From the NCBI GenBank assembly GCA_934162365.1, contig CAKPIK010000003.1, positions 62,001-126,000 of the forward strand: a stretch of 64,000 nt of DNA, given 5' to 3'. Made by a program: the position numbers and the translations under genes. A model generated the notes under the pieces. The model saw only the letters and a program-made list of their open reading frames with translations. It made no database searches and was not told where the DNA came from. Shown piece after piece: positions 53,332 through 62,237 of the stretch (within the stretch, counting starts at the first letter, position 1; each line of letters begins with the position of its first letter). This DNA comes from an uncultured Clostridia bacterium. GTDB lineage: Bacteria; Bacillota; Clostridia; TANB77; CAG-508.

Positions 53332-53928
53332 TTAAACAAATATTTTTTTTATAAATTCTTTTTTCTTTATATTTATTTCATTTTTATCTAATATTTTTTC
53401 ATCCAATAGTGCAATTTCTAATTCTATATTTATTAAATATTCTTCTTTTAATATATTTATATTATTTTTATTTGCAAAATATTTAAATTTATTTAGATCA
53501 GTATAATCTATTTGGATTTTATATAATTCTGCAATATTTTTTTCAATTACATTTGCATTTTCTAAAGCCACGGTAGTTGCTGAAGAATATGCTTTTACAA
53601 GTCCACCAGTTCCTAATAAAATTCCTCCAAAATATCTAGTTACAATTACCAGAACATTTGCAAGATTATTTTTAGAAAGTATTGTAAGCATTGGTGCACC
53701 AGCAGTTCCAGATGGTTCGCCATCATCGCTTGACTTTTCTATAATTCCAGATTCACTATAAATTCTATATGCATAACAGTTATGTCTGGCATCATGATAT
53801 TTCTTATTTATATCTTTTATTATGTTTTCCGCTTCTTCCCTTGTTTCTATATAAAATATATTTGCTATGAATTTAGATTTTTTCTCTACAATTTCAGCTG
53901 AAACATTCTCTTTTATTGTTTTAAACAT
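53332..53928 (-). CDS. yigZ: YigZ/IMPACT family protein
   Basis: 198 residues from the ATG at 53928; the 26-residue longer reading overlaps the upstream gene and is unlikely. The segment D-D-G-E-P-S-G-T-A-G-A-P and V-T-R-Y-F-G-G-I-L-L-G-T-G-G-L-V-K-A-Y are diagnostic for UPF0029/YigZ. The molecular role is unclear; relatives modulate translation or bind RNA. Confidence 0.92.
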   Translation of the reverse strand: MFKTIKENVSAEIVEKKSKFIANIFYIETREEAENIIKDINKKYHDARHNCYAYRIYSESGIIEKSSDDGEPSGTAGAPMLTILSKNNLANVLVIVTRYFGGILLGTGGLVKAYSSATTVALENANVIEKNIAELYKIQIDYTDLNKFKYFANKNNINILKEEYLINIELEIALLDEKILDKNEINIKKKEFIKKIFV

Positions 53929-53971
53929 ATTTTTCTCTCTTTCTGACTTGTTTTTTCTCTCCTCAAGCAAA

Positions 53972-55216
53972 TTATTTTCCTGCAGTATATCCTGTTGAAT
54001 ATGCAATTTGTAAATTGAATCCTCCTGTATATGCGTCTACGTCTATTATTTCGCCTGCAAAATATAATCCTTTTACTAATTTTGATTCCATTGTTGATGG
54101 ATTTATTTCTTTTATATTTATTCCGCCTGAAGTTATTATTCCTTCTTCTATTGGTCTTGTTCCTTTTATACTAAATTCTATTTGCTTTATTAGTTTTACC
54201 AAATTTAATCTTTCTTGTTTGGTTATTTCATTTACTTTTTTATTTGGATTTATTTTAGATTTCAAAATAACATAGTCTATCATTTTTCTTGGTAGTAATT
54301 CAAATAATGAATTTTTAAACTCTTTATTTTTTTCTTTTTCAAAATCTCTTAAAATTCTTAGGTTTAGTTGTTCTTCTGTTAATGCTGGTTTTAAGTCAAT
54401 TGTTATTTTAATCTTTTTATTTTTTAATAATTCATCTACATTTTTATATCGTATTAAATGTGCAGAACTACTTAGAATTGTTGGTCCAGATATTCCAAAG
54501 TGTGTAAATAGCATTTCTCCAAAGTCTTCATAAATCAACTTATTTTTTTCTATATCTTTAATTTTTATCTCGACATTTCTTAGACTTAATCCTTGCATCA
54601 TTCTACATTCTTCTATTTCATGTATTTCAAGTGGTACTAATGATGGTCTAATATCTGTAACTGTGTGTCCAAACCATTTTGCAAACAAATATCCATCACC
54701 AGTTGAGCCAGTTAAAGGATATGACTTTCCACCTGTTGCAATTATTAGTTTATCTGCTTTTATTTGTTCTTGGTTTGTATCTATATAAAATATATTTTCT
54801 ATTTTATTTACTTTTTTAACTTCAGATTCTAATTTTATATTTACTTTTAATCTTTTAAGTTCTCTTTCAAGTGCTTCTAAAACATCTCTTGATTTATCTG
54901 ATACTGGGAATACTCTGTTTCCTCTTTCTTCTTTTGTTTGCACTCCATTTTTTTCTAAAAGATTAACTATATCTTCATTTGTATAATTTTTCAAAGCACT
55001 AAACATAAACATACCATTACCTGGTATGTTTTTTATAAATTCGTCTATGTTTAGGCTACTAGTTATATTGCATCTTCCTTTTCCTGTAATTAGTAATTTT
55101 TTTCCTAAAGTATTATTCTTTTCTAATATTATAACTTCATCTTCTGGATGATTTTCTTTAGATGATATTGCAGCAATCATTCCTGCTGGTCCACCACCAA
55201 TAATTACTACTTTCAT
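53972..55216 (-). CDS. HI0933/BaiN-family FAD-dependent oxidoreductase
   Basis: 414 residues. N-terminal FAD Rossmann motif G-G-G-P-A-G-M-I-A-A, then G-K-K-L-L-I-T-G-K-G-R-C-N, and a C-terminal G-E-I-I-D-V-D-A-Y-T-G-G-F-N-L-Q-I-A closure. The family is flavoprotein; BaiN members reduce bile-acid intermediates, but most have unknown substrates, so no substrate is assigned. Confidence 0.9.
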   Translation of the reverse strand: MKVVIIGGGPAGMIAAISSKENHPEDEVIILEKNNTLGKKLLITGKGRCNITSSLNIDEFIKNIPGNGMFMFSALKNYTNEDIVNLLEKNGVQTKEERGNRVFPVSDKSRDVLEALERELKRLKVNIKLESEVKKVNKIENIFYIDTNQEQIKADKLIIATGGKSYPLTGSTGDGYLFAKWFGHTVTDIRPSLVPLEIHEIEECRMMQGLSLRNVEIKIKDIEKNKLIYEDFGEMLFTHFGISGPTILSSSAHLIRYKNVDELLKNKKIKITIDLKPALTEEQLNLRILRDFEKEKNKEFKNSLFELLPRKMIDYVILKSKINPNKKVNEITKQERLNLVKLIKQIEFSIKGTRPIEEGIITSGGINIKEINPSTMESKLVKGLYFAGEIIDVDAYTGGFNLQIAYSTGYTAGK

Positions 55217-55234
55217 TTAACCCTCTTTTCTCGG

Positions 55235-56479
55235 CTATATATTATTATTCATATTACTAATTGCTTGTAATACTGCAATTTTTCCATATTCATATGTCAA
55301 TCCACCTTGCATATATGCAATATATGGTGGTCTTATAGGTCCATCGCAGCTTATTTCTATTGAAGATCCTTGCGTGAAACTTCCACTTGCCATTATTACT
55401 TTATCTGTGTATCCTGGCATATCCCATGGTTCTGGTATTGAATTTGAATCTATTGCAGACCCCATTTGTATACCTTGACAATATTTAATTAATTTATCTG
55501 CTTCTCCAAATTCTATATTTTGAACAATATCCGCTCTTTTTTCATTATATCTTGGTGAAACTTTATATCCTAATTTTTCTAGCATACAACTTGCAAATAT
55601 AGCTGTTTTTATACTACTTGCAACTACACTCGGAGCCATATATAGTCCTTGAAGAATTGCCTTGTTAATTCCAAGTGTTGGTCCAACTTCTTTTCCTTGT
55701 CCTGGTGATGTTAATCTTTCAGCTGCAAGTTCAACTAAATCTTTTCTTCCTGCAATATATGCTCCATTAGGTGCTATTCCACCTCCAAGATTTTTTATTA
55801 AAGAACCAACCATAACATCCGCTCCAACTTCTAGCGGTGTTTTTGTTTCTACAAATTCACAATAACAATTATCTACCATTATTACTATATCTTTATTTAT
55901 GCTTTTAATTAGATTTACAACTTTTTCAACCTTATCTATGCATAAGCTTTCTCTTGTTGAATACCCTTTTGATCTTTGAATTTCTATTAATCTAATATTT
56001 CCTTGTTCCACTCTTCTTTTTATTTGCTCATAATCAAAATCATTTTCTATTAGGTCTATTTGTTCATAATTAATTTTATATGATTTTAGTGAGCTTTTAT
56101 TTTCTTTTATCCCAATTACTTCATCCAAAGTATCATATGGTTTACCACATATACTAAGCATTGTATCTCCTGGTCTTAAAAAAGCAAATAGTGCCACTGT
56201 TAAAGCGTGTGTTCCAGAAATAAATTGGCTTCTAACTAAGCTATCTTCTGCTCCTAAAACTTCTGAAAATACTTGTTCTATTGTATCTCTTCCTATATCA
56301 CCATAGCCATACCCTGTTGTACTTCCAAAATGTACATCTGATATTTTATTATTTTGAAAAGCGTTTAAAACCTTCATGCTATTATACATAGCACTTGTAT
56401 CCACTTTTTTTATTTCTTCTTTTATCTCTTCTTCAACTACTTGTGAAATTTCAATTAACTTATTATCTATTTTTAGCAT
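55235..56479 (-). CDS. Methionine gamma-lyase family (aluminium-resistance-type) PLP enzyme
   Basis: 414 residues, fold type I. Motifs: H-F-G-S-T-T-G-Y-G-Y-G-D-I-G, S-G-T-H-A-L-T-V-A-L-F and the PLP-Lys region S-L-I-K-N-L-G-G-G. This is the YnbB family (PF06838), often called aluminium resistance protein, and probably cleaves a sulfur amino acid or cystathionine-like substrate. Gap of 18 bases to the flavoprotein gene downstream. Confidence 0.9.
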   Translation of the reverse strand: MLKIDNKLIEISQVVEEEIKEEIKKVDTSAMYNSMKVLNAFQNNKISDVHFGSTTGYGYGDIGRDTIEQVFSEVLGAEDSLVRSQFISGTHALTVALFAFLRPGDTMLSICGKPYDTLDEVIGIKENKSSLKSYKINYEQIDLIENDFDYEQIKRRVEQGNIRLIEIQRSKGYSTRESLCIDKVEKVVNLIKSINKDIVIMVDNCYCEFVETKTPLEVGADVMVGSLIKNLGGGIAPNGAYIAGRKDLVELAAERLTSPGQGKEVGPTLGINKAILQGLYMAPSVVASSIKTAIFASCMLEKLGYKVSPRYNEKRADIVQNIEFGEADKLIKYCQGIQMGSAIDSNSIPEPWDMPGYTDKVIMASGSFTQGSSIEISCDGPIRPPYIAYMQGGLTYEYGKIAVLQAISNMNNNI

Positions 56480-56491
56480 TTTTCCCTTCCT

Positions 56492-57862
56492 TTATATATC
56501 GTCTGAATAGTATACAGTTTTATAATCATATACCACTTTATAATATTTTCCAACAAAATCTATCTCATAAAAATTATCTAAATTGTATATAGGTTCAATT
56601 ACAACTTCACCTTTTTCGTTTATTGAACCCCATTTTCCATCTAGTTTTACTCCTGCAAATCCATTTTTATTAAACTCTGTTACTTTTTCATATTTGCACT
56701 CAACTTTAATATTAGAATATTCATCAGTAAAGCCCCATTTTCCGTCTTGTTCTATCGGAGTCAATTTTGCACTTACAGATGTTTTTTCTGTTTTATCTTC
56801 ACTTTTCTCATCATCTTCTTTTATAGAGCCTTTATCTATTCTATTTCCATTTAAATTATAGTAAGCTTCTTCATCTTTTAATTTAGTATATATATAATTG
56901 TCATGTACTTGTACTGAATCGTATTTTACAGATATTATCTTTTTTCCAGTTGAGTTATATACACCAGTTTTAGTACTTCTAGTTACTATAAAAAAGTTAT
57001 TAACACCACTATAATCTATTGATTGATACCTAAAATCTAATACAACTTTTTTGTTTTTAATAAGTCCACATTGTCCATTTTTTTGAGCAATTAGAAAAAC
57101 ATCTTTATCTGTATCTTCTGAACCTATCCCTCCTAATCTAATTATATCGTTATACTCAACTTCTAATAAAATCTTTCCTTTATAATTCATATAACCATAC
57201 CTGTATCCATCTGTCGTTTTTAGCCCTAAAATATATCCAGATAAAGCATATTTTTTGTCATTAGTATAATATTCGTCTCCAGATATAAAATCATATTCTG
57301 GCTTTATTAATTCAGCTCCACTTGCATTTATTACACCATATTTGCCATCTTTTGATATTAAAAGTTCTCCTTCTTTGTTACTTAATCCATCTATAGAGTC
57401 ATATTCTGCTTTTGTGACAATATTTCCTTTTAAATCTATTAATCCGTATTTACCTTTCTCTTCATATTTCAAAACATTTTTTTCATAAGGCATACTTGTT
57501 TCTATCTCATTTAAATCAATTGTTTCAACTTTATTATACTTAGTAAATAATTCTGTTCCATTTTGATTTATAACTTTAGTTCTGTATGCTTTAGTTTGTT
57601 CATTATAATCGTAATAGCATATAAATAATGGTTTTGATGGATTTGGAATATGAACAGAAAAATATTGTGGTTCTATTATTACATTCCCCTTATTATCAAT
57701 AACGCCAATATTATTTTGGCTTGATAATAAAAGATATTTTTCTTCTACAACTTCTTCAACTTTATACATTTTTTTTGTTTTATTATATATAATTGTTCCT
57801 ATTAAAATTATTGTAATTAATACCAATAAAATTATTATTATGTTTTTAATTTTTTTGCCCAT
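56492..57862 (-). CDS. WG-repeat membrane-anchored protein
   Basis: 456 residues: one N-terminal membrane helix (about 8-28), then about nine WG-type repeats of 35-55 residues, each with a G-x-I-(D/N)-x-x-G-x-x-(V/I)-(I/L)-x-x-x-Y core (clear at about 53, 140, 178, 224, 390 and 430). A charged insert lies near 340-365. WG repeats form beta-propeller-like folds of unknown function; the repeats are probably extracellular. Confidence 0.82.
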   Translation of the reverse strand: MGKKIKNIIIILLVLITIILIGTIIYNKTKKMYKVEEVVEEKYLLLSSQNNIGVIDNKGNVIIEPQYFSVHIPNPSKPLFICYYDYNEQTKAYRTKVINQNGTELFTKYNKVETIDLNEIETSMPYEKNVLKYEEKGKYGLIDLKGNIVTKAEYDSIDGLSNKEGELLISKDGKYGVINASGAELIKPEYDFISGDEYYTNDKKYALSGYILGLKTTDGYRYGYMNYKGKILLEVEYNDIIRLGGIGSEDTDKDVFLIAQKNGQCGLIKNKKVVLDFRYQSIDYSGVNNFFIVTRSTKTGVYNSTGKKIISVKYDSVQVHDNYIYTKLKDEEAYYNLNGNRIDKGSIKEDDEKSEDKTEKTSVSAKLTPIEQDGKWGFTDEYSNIKVECKYEKVTEFNKNGFAGVKLDGKWGSINEKGEVVIEPIYNLDNFYEIDFVGKYYKVVYDYKTVYYSDDI

Positions 57863-57960
57863 ATTTAATACCTCATAATATTCTAAAAACTACTAATATT
57901 ATATAATTTTCTATCTTATATGTCAATGCAAAGAATCTTAGTTTTACATGTTTAAATAGC

Positions 57961-58005
57961 AAAAAAATAAATGTAAATACATTTTGTATTTACATTTATT
58001 TTTTT
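57961..58005. terminator. Strong terminator of the pilin-like/FGE gene
   Basis: Perfect 20-bp stem (57961-57980 with 57986-58005) including A7/T7 ends, 5-base loop; it follows the stop by about 5 bases. Confidence 0.92.
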
Positions 58006-58010
58006 AATTA

Positions 58011-59723
58011 TTATTTATTTATAAAATATAATATTGGTCTATAACCTGTTTCAGGATTTGCTTCTGTTACAGTAGAAGTTCCATAAGCAGAAGCAGTGGT
58101 ATAATATGTGTTATAATTACATCCTCTTGCCACATTGCCAGGTTCCTTTTTATCAATCTGTGTAGTCCATTCTTGTACATTCCCTGCTAAATCGTATATA
58201 TTATTTACCGTATATTCGCTAAAGCCTGTTTTGTGTAGGCTTCCACTTCCGACATTTCCTCTTCGAAAATTTCCTCTACCTTGTATAAAAGATTCTGAAT
58301 ATGATGTTGCTCCACTATTAACAAACCATTGCAATGTTCTTTCCCATGCTGCTGCACTTAATAATCCAGACTTAACACCATATTTTGTATTGTCATTATA
58401 CATTGCATTTGCTTCAGTTTGAGCATCTGCAAATGATATATTATTCTTTGGAGTATTGTCTTTTGTTATTGTTCCATCTTTTCCTACTTCATATCTTCCA
58501 ATATAAAAGCCACCATAAGACAAAACACTATTTGTTTCTAATGCATTATCTTCTGTTCCTGTGTCTAAGCTACTTTCAGTAATCACTGCTTTAAATACAC
58601 TAAGCTTAGTATTTAATACTGCATCAGGATGTTCTTCTAAGTAGTTTTGTTTGTACATTTCAAGCAGTTCTTCTAATGATTTTCCTGATAATTCTGCCAA
58701 CGATTTGAGCATAGTTGTCACTCCATCTAGTGGTTTATAAACATTGTTTACTATATATATTTCATCATCAACACTTCCATCTTTATATGTTGCTATTACT
58801 TCATAAAAACAATTATCATTTAGGTCAATATTTTTTTCAAAATAATCTGAGTTAACATTAATTGTTTCATCAATTGTTTCTTCCACTGTTTCATCAGATG
58901 TTTTTAAATTTAATATTCTTACTGTTTGTATATCTTTTCCTGAATCTACTTTTATATTTAATTTAGGACTATTTTCTACTGGAACCCATACAAACTGATT
59001 TCCTGCATTTCCTTCTTGGTTATTCTCATCTAAAATATTATCGCTTATTACTACTCCTGTGTTTTTTGTTCCTGTTACATAATAGAATCCTGTTGGAATC
59101 GGAACTCCATCTGATGTTACTTGTTTAATATTTCCACCTGCAGTAACTGTTGGTGTTGTACCTTGTTGTTTAATTTTAATTCCAGCTAGTGCTGTATCAT
59201 CTAAGGCAAATGATGTAATTTCATATAAGTCATTTGTGTCATCTAATTTTAATTCCATTATAATTTGTATGTCTTGTTTTTTATATTTACATGGGATTTT
59301 AAATAACATTATAGTTTGATCTTCATTAGTTTCAAAACTTAATGCATCAATATTAATATATCTAACAGTTCTATCTACTCCATTTTCTGTTATCGTTTCT
59401 TCCACTATATACTGGTTTTCTACTTCAAAATGCTGTTCTATATTTAATAAAGCATTTTCTAATAGGATTTCCGTTTCGTTACTTGATTTCTTATATTCAC
59501 TCTCATGTGCTGCTATATCTAAATTCATTTCCATAATAATAGTATTTAATTCTTCATTTAGTTTAGCTTTTTCTGTTTTTCTTGCTGCTTCTTGGGCTTT
59601 ACTAATTATCCCATTTCCTGTTACTTCTTTTATTGCTACTGTTGCTAAGATTAATAGCACTACAATTGTAAGTATTAATGCTATAAGTGTTATTCCTTTG
59701 TGTTCTTTTAACTTTTGTTTCAT
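58011..59723 (-). CDS. Pilin-like N-terminus fused to a sulfatase-modifying-factor (FGE/SUMF1) domain
   Basis: 570 residues from the ATG at 59723 (GAGGGG upstream); the 26-residue extension lies in the promoter. A basic leader ending in Gly10 is followed by ITLIALILTIVVLLILATV, a prepilin-like helix, and a coiled stretch (about 33-75). A beta-rich middle comes next. The last 170 residues look like an FGE fold: G-R-Y-E-V, L-L-S-A-A-A-W-E-R-T-L-Q-W, Y-D-L-A-G-N-V-Q-E-W-T, V-A-R-G-C-N and G-Y-R-P. FGE folds can be enzymes or surface display scaffolds (as in diversity-generating proteins). No reverse transcriptase is nearby. Confidence 0.78.
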   Translation of the reverse strand: MKQKLKEHKGITLIALILTIVVLLILATVAIKEVTGNGIISKAQEAARKTEKAKLNEELNTIIMEMNLDIAAHESEYKKSSNETEILLENALLNIEQHFEVENQYIVEETITENGVDRTVRYINIDALSFETNEDQTIMLFKIPCKYKKQDIQIIMELKLDDTNDLYEITSFALDDTALAGIKIKQQGTTPTVTAGGNIKQVTSDGVPIPTGFYYVTGTKNTGVVISDNILDENNQEGNAGNQFVWVPVENSPKLNIKVDSGKDIQTVRILNLKTSDETVEETIDETINVNSDYFEKNIDLNDNCFYEVIATYKDGSVDDEIYIVNNVYKPLDGVTTMLKSLAELSGKSLEELLEMYKQNYLEEHPDAVLNTKLSVFKAVITESSLDTGTEDNALETNSVLSYGGFYIGRYEVGKDGTITKDNTPKNNISFADAQTEANAMYNDNTKYGVKSGLLSAAAWERTLQWFVNSGATSYSESFIQGRGNFRRGNVGSGSLHKTGFSEYTVNNIYDLAGNVQEWTTQIDKKEPGNVARGCNYNTYYTTASAYGTSTVTEANPETGYRPILYFINK

Positions 59724-59762
59724 AAATATTTTCCCCTCTCTTTTGTTTTTATCTCTTACCAA

Positions 59763-59791
59763 ACCATATACCAAATCACTATTTTTGTCAA
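59763..59791 (-). promoter_or_regulatory. Promoter of the pilin-like/FGE gene
   Basis: Minus strand TTGACA, 17 bases, TATGGT. Confidence 0.65.
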
Positions 59792-59825
59792 TATAAATCA
59801 TGAAAAGTCTTGATATATTCTATTT

Positions 59826-60392
59826 TTATAAATCTTCCAAGATCTTTTTTAATACATTTTCTCTATCTTTTGAAGTATCGATATATTTTATTCCATATTT
59901 TTGGCACTCTACCTTTAACATTTCATTTGAAGAATACCAATCCATAGCATGTTTTAACAAATATTCTTCAGATAATCCATAAGTCCAACTTTCTTTTGTG
60001 TCATACATAACACATTGTTTAACCATATCCTCTGGTTTAAAATCTCCCAATCCCAAACATAGTACTGTTGTATTATTAAAATCTATCATTTCTTTAACAA
60101 TTTTAGGGTGCAATTGTCCGCTTTCTAATATATATCCATATTTATTTGTATCTTTTCTAATTGATGAATTATAAAATTCTAAAAGTGTTCTTTGAAAATA
60201 TTCTCCATGTTCAAACTCTTTTTGTTTATCTATATTTTCTCTGTAATATTGTTCTTCATTTTTAGCCCTAATCATTGCCCATTTAAGTGCATCACTATGT
60301 ATTAAATTATACCCATTATATTTATCTTTAATCATTTTGCTTAAAGTTGTCTTACCAGCTCTTCCAATTCCCATAATTAATATATTTTTCAT
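59826..60392 (-). CDS. P-loop kinase-like protein
   Basis: 188 residues from the ATG at 60392; a TTG two codons earlier is possible. Walker A GIGRAGKT is at 8-15, then H-S-D-A-L-K-W-A as an acceptor-binding patch, as in shikimate/adenylate-kinase-like small-molecule kinases. Substrate unknown. Confidence 0.72.
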   Translation of the reverse strand: MKNILIMGIGRAGKTTLSKMIKDKYNGYNLIHSDALKWAMIRAKNEEQYYRENIDKQKEFEHGEYFQRTLLEFYNSSIRKDTNKYGYILESGQLHPKIVKEMIDFNNTTVLCLGLGDFKPEDMVKQCVMYDTKESWTYGLSEEYLLKHAMDWYSSNEMLKVECQKYGIKYIDTSKDRENVLKKILEDL

Positions 60393-60462
60393 AATCAATT
60401 CTTACCTTTCAATATTTTTATATATCATAACATATAATCTTTAGAATATCTATATTGTATAA

Positions 60463-60509
60463 AAACTAAAATGGTCATATTCAAATTATTGAATATGACC
60501 ATTTAGTTT
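60463..60509 (-). terminator. Terminator of the 60.5-61.6 kb islet
   Basis: 16-bp perfect stem (60469-60484 with 60489-60504), extended by AAACT / AGTTT, ATTA loop, T5 on the minus strand. Confidence 0.88.
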
Positions 60510-60514
60510 AAAGG

Positions 60515-60835
60515 TTAAAATTTCCACGGAATCCTGGGCGAATAATTCATAAAATATTTTGTCCAAGGTTTCTCGTCTGTATTTTGTCCACAAGAATAAC
60601 CAGTTTGTCTTGTATTACGTTTCCATATCCGACGTTCTTCCTTATTTCCTACAGCAAAAACTTTTCGTTCAGAAACCCACTGCAACTCCAGATCAACTAC
60701 GCTTTGTATAGGATTATTTTCAAAATCCCACGGTTTAGTAATCTTTATTAAATCAAGAATTTCTGCAAATAATCCAGTAGGTTCTTCAGGAGTTGTGAAT
60801 TTTCTGTTTTGAGTTAAATCTACATTTCCTTTCAA
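60515..60835 (-). CDS. Unknown islet protein (106 aa), coupled to the gene before it
   Basis: Read from a TTG whose last two bases overlap the TGA of the upstream gene; GGTGAG lies at the right distance. It is aromatic-rich and basic, with W-V-S-E-R-K-V-F-A-V-G and a W-x-K-Y-F-M-N-Y-S-P-R-I-P-W-K end. No family recognised. Composition is GC-richer than neighbours. Confidence 0.55.
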   Translation of the reverse strand: MKGNVDLTQNRKFTTPEEPTGLFAEILDLIKITKPWDFENNPIQSVVDLELQWVSERKVFAVGNKEERRIWKRNTRQTGYSCGQNTDEKPWTKYFMNYSPRIPWKF

Positions 60836-61569
60836 TTTTTCTCACCAGTTAAAAAGTTTCTTATTTTCTTAAATACTCCTTCTTTTTTGCTGTGATCAAT
60901 TACGAAAGAATCCCTTGATGGAGTAAGCTCATTCAACTGTTGTTTTAACTCCTCAATATCTCTTGGAGTATTAACAGTTCTAACAACATTGCGGTTTTCA
61001 CTTGATTGGATTTCATTTACCATTTTATCTAAAGTAAGATCGCAATATTCATCTTCCCAGTCACCTAAGAAATAAAATCTATCTATGACTGTTCTAGTTC
61101 TTTGACTTTGGAACGTACCAAACAAAATAGGATCTTTTTGTCTACGCTCCTTTTCCACCTGTCTTTCCACTTTGCCTGTGTAGTCGGTAAAAAGAACATA
61201 CAATTGGTCAAATTTATCTTTGACCCTACTGATAACTTCAACAATTTCATCCGGAATTTCTCTCTCGTAATTTTCGAGTTCGATAATTTTAACCGTATCT
61301 TTTGCAATATTATCAATATATTCTTCTATATCGTCTCTGTAAATAAAAGTTGTAATACCCATCTTAACTATTTCTCGCTCAGTTTCAATACTTTCAAGAT
61401 GAAATAACAACTTTCTCATGCCAGCAATTTGGCCAGTAATTTTGTATTTGTTCAGCAGTTCCAAACAGTTATCATATATCCTTGATAAATCTTCATCTGT
61501 TACTGTTTGTTTCCGTGCTTTTACAATTTCAAAATACTGGCTAGGGTTAAGCTCTCTTTGTTCACTCAT
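60832..61569 (-). CDS. Unknown islet protein (245 aa), phage-like
   Basis: Starts at the ATG at 61569 with GAGGAG about 9 bases upstream (an 11-residue extension is rejected). Helical and charged, with Y-R-D-D-I-E-E-Y-I-D-N-I, R-V-K-D-K-F-D-Q-L-Y-V-L-F-T-D-Y and F-Y-F-L-G-D-W-E-D-E-Y. No motif allows a function. GC content reaches about 45 percent in parts, against about 28 percent around it; it lies beside tRNA-Leu, so it is probably horizontally acquired. Confidence 0.6.
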   Translation of the reverse strand: MSEQRELNPSQYFEIVKARKQTVTDEDLSRIYDNCLELLNKYKITGQIAGMRKLLFHLESIETEREIVKMGITTFIYRDDIEEYIDNIAKDTVKIIELENYEREIPDEIVEVISRVKDKFDQLYVLFTDYTGKVERQVEKERRQKDPILFGTFQSQRTRTVIDRFYFLGDWEDEYCDLTLDKMVNEIQSSENRNVVRTVNTPRDIEELKQQLNELTPSRDSFVIDHSKKEGVFKKIRNFLTGEKN

Positions 61570-61624
61570 TGTGAAAAACTCCTCTCTTTGTTTGTGGAAC
61601 ATTAGTTTAAATTTTAACCTTTTA

Positions 61625-61665
61625 TTAAGAAAAATATTTTCTTAACTATTATGCAAATGCATAAT
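61625..61665. promoter_or_regulatory. Two perfect palindromes in the islet leader
   Basis: TTAAGAAAA-ATA-TTTTCTTAA (61625-61645) and ATTATGCA-AA-TGCATAAT (61648-61665). The second covers the expected transcription start of the islet promoter; both look like repressor sites. Confidence 0.6.
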
Positions 61666-61673
61666 TACACATT

Positions 61674-61702
61674 ATTATATATGAATTTTACATAATTTCC
61701 AA
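61674..61702 (-). promoter_or_regulatory. Promoter of the two-gene islet
   Basis: Minus strand TTGGAA, 17 bases, TATAAT. Confidence 0.65.
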
Positions 61703-61774
61703 CCTTTTCATAAACTTTTGCAGCAATTATACATGTCTAATATTAATTTTGAGTTAATTGTACTGATGTATAAA

Positions 61775-61813
61775 AAGAAAGAGTAAGAATTATTGTAACT
61801 CTTACTCTTTCTT
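61775..61813 (-). terminator. Terminator of tRNA-Leu
   Basis: 18-bp stem with one G-T pair (61775-61792 with 61796-61813), starting at the CCA end, T-tract after it. Confidence 0.85.
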
Positions 61814-61900
61814 GGTGCAGATGGCCGGAATCGAACCGGCACGGTTTATTCAACCGCAGGATTTTAAGTCCTGTGCGTCTACCAGTTCCGCCACATCTGC
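61813..61900 (-). tRNA. tRNA-Leu (anticodon TAA)
   Basis: 88 bases with encoded CCA. Acceptor GCAGATG / CATCTGC, anticodon TAA in the loop ACTTAAAAT, a long variable arm (class II) and T loop TTCGATT. Own promoter and terminator. Confidence 0.96.
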
Positions 61901-61929
61901 ATTTATGTCTTTTGAACTGGACAAGAATT

Positions 61930-61959
61930 ATTATACAATTATTTTTAGAACTTTGTCAA
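61930..61959 (-). promoter_or_regulatory. Promoter of tRNA-Leu
   Basis: Minus strand TTGACA, 18 bases, TATAAT. Confidence 0.82.
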
Positions 61960-62058
61960 TAGATTTAAAAAATTTTTCAAAAAAACTTGCATTTTTTTAT
62001 CTAAATTATATAATTACATTGTTTTTATCTAATTATTTTTATTCTAGTGAGGTATTTT

Positions 62059-62217
62059 ATGAATTTTTATTCTAATAAATCAATTAATATTGTTTCATTT
62101 TTAGTATCAACAGCAATATTTTTATTCCTTACTTTATATATTCCAAAATTATTTATCACATTAAAAAATTTTATTTATTTTAAGGTACAATCTACTACTA
62201 TGCAAGATTACGAATAA
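62059..62217 (+). CDS. Small single-helix membrane peptide (52 aa)
   Basis: ATG with AGTGAGG 5 bases upstream. The hydrophobic stretch I-V-S-F-L-V-S-T-A-I-F-L-F-L-T-L-Y-I covers about residues 11-28, then a short basic/polar tail. It ends 20 bases before the DUF4163/DUF3298 gene, in a different frame, so the two are probably co-transcribed. It may supply the membrane anchor that the next protein lacks. Confidence 0.5.
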   Translation: MNFYSNKSINIVSFLVSTAIFLFLTLYIPKLFITLKNFIYFKVQSTTMQDYE

Positions 62218-62237
62218 GATATTACTAGGTGATTTTT

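Noticed and set aside
58011..58600. Diversity-generating retroelement target at the FGE C-terminus
   Set aside because: No reverse transcriptase or template repeat was seen in the window.
61812..62075. 87-residue plus-strand ORF over tRNA-Leu
   Set aside because: Antisense translation of tRNA-Leu; the M-A-G-I-E-P-A-R start is the well-known spurious pattern.
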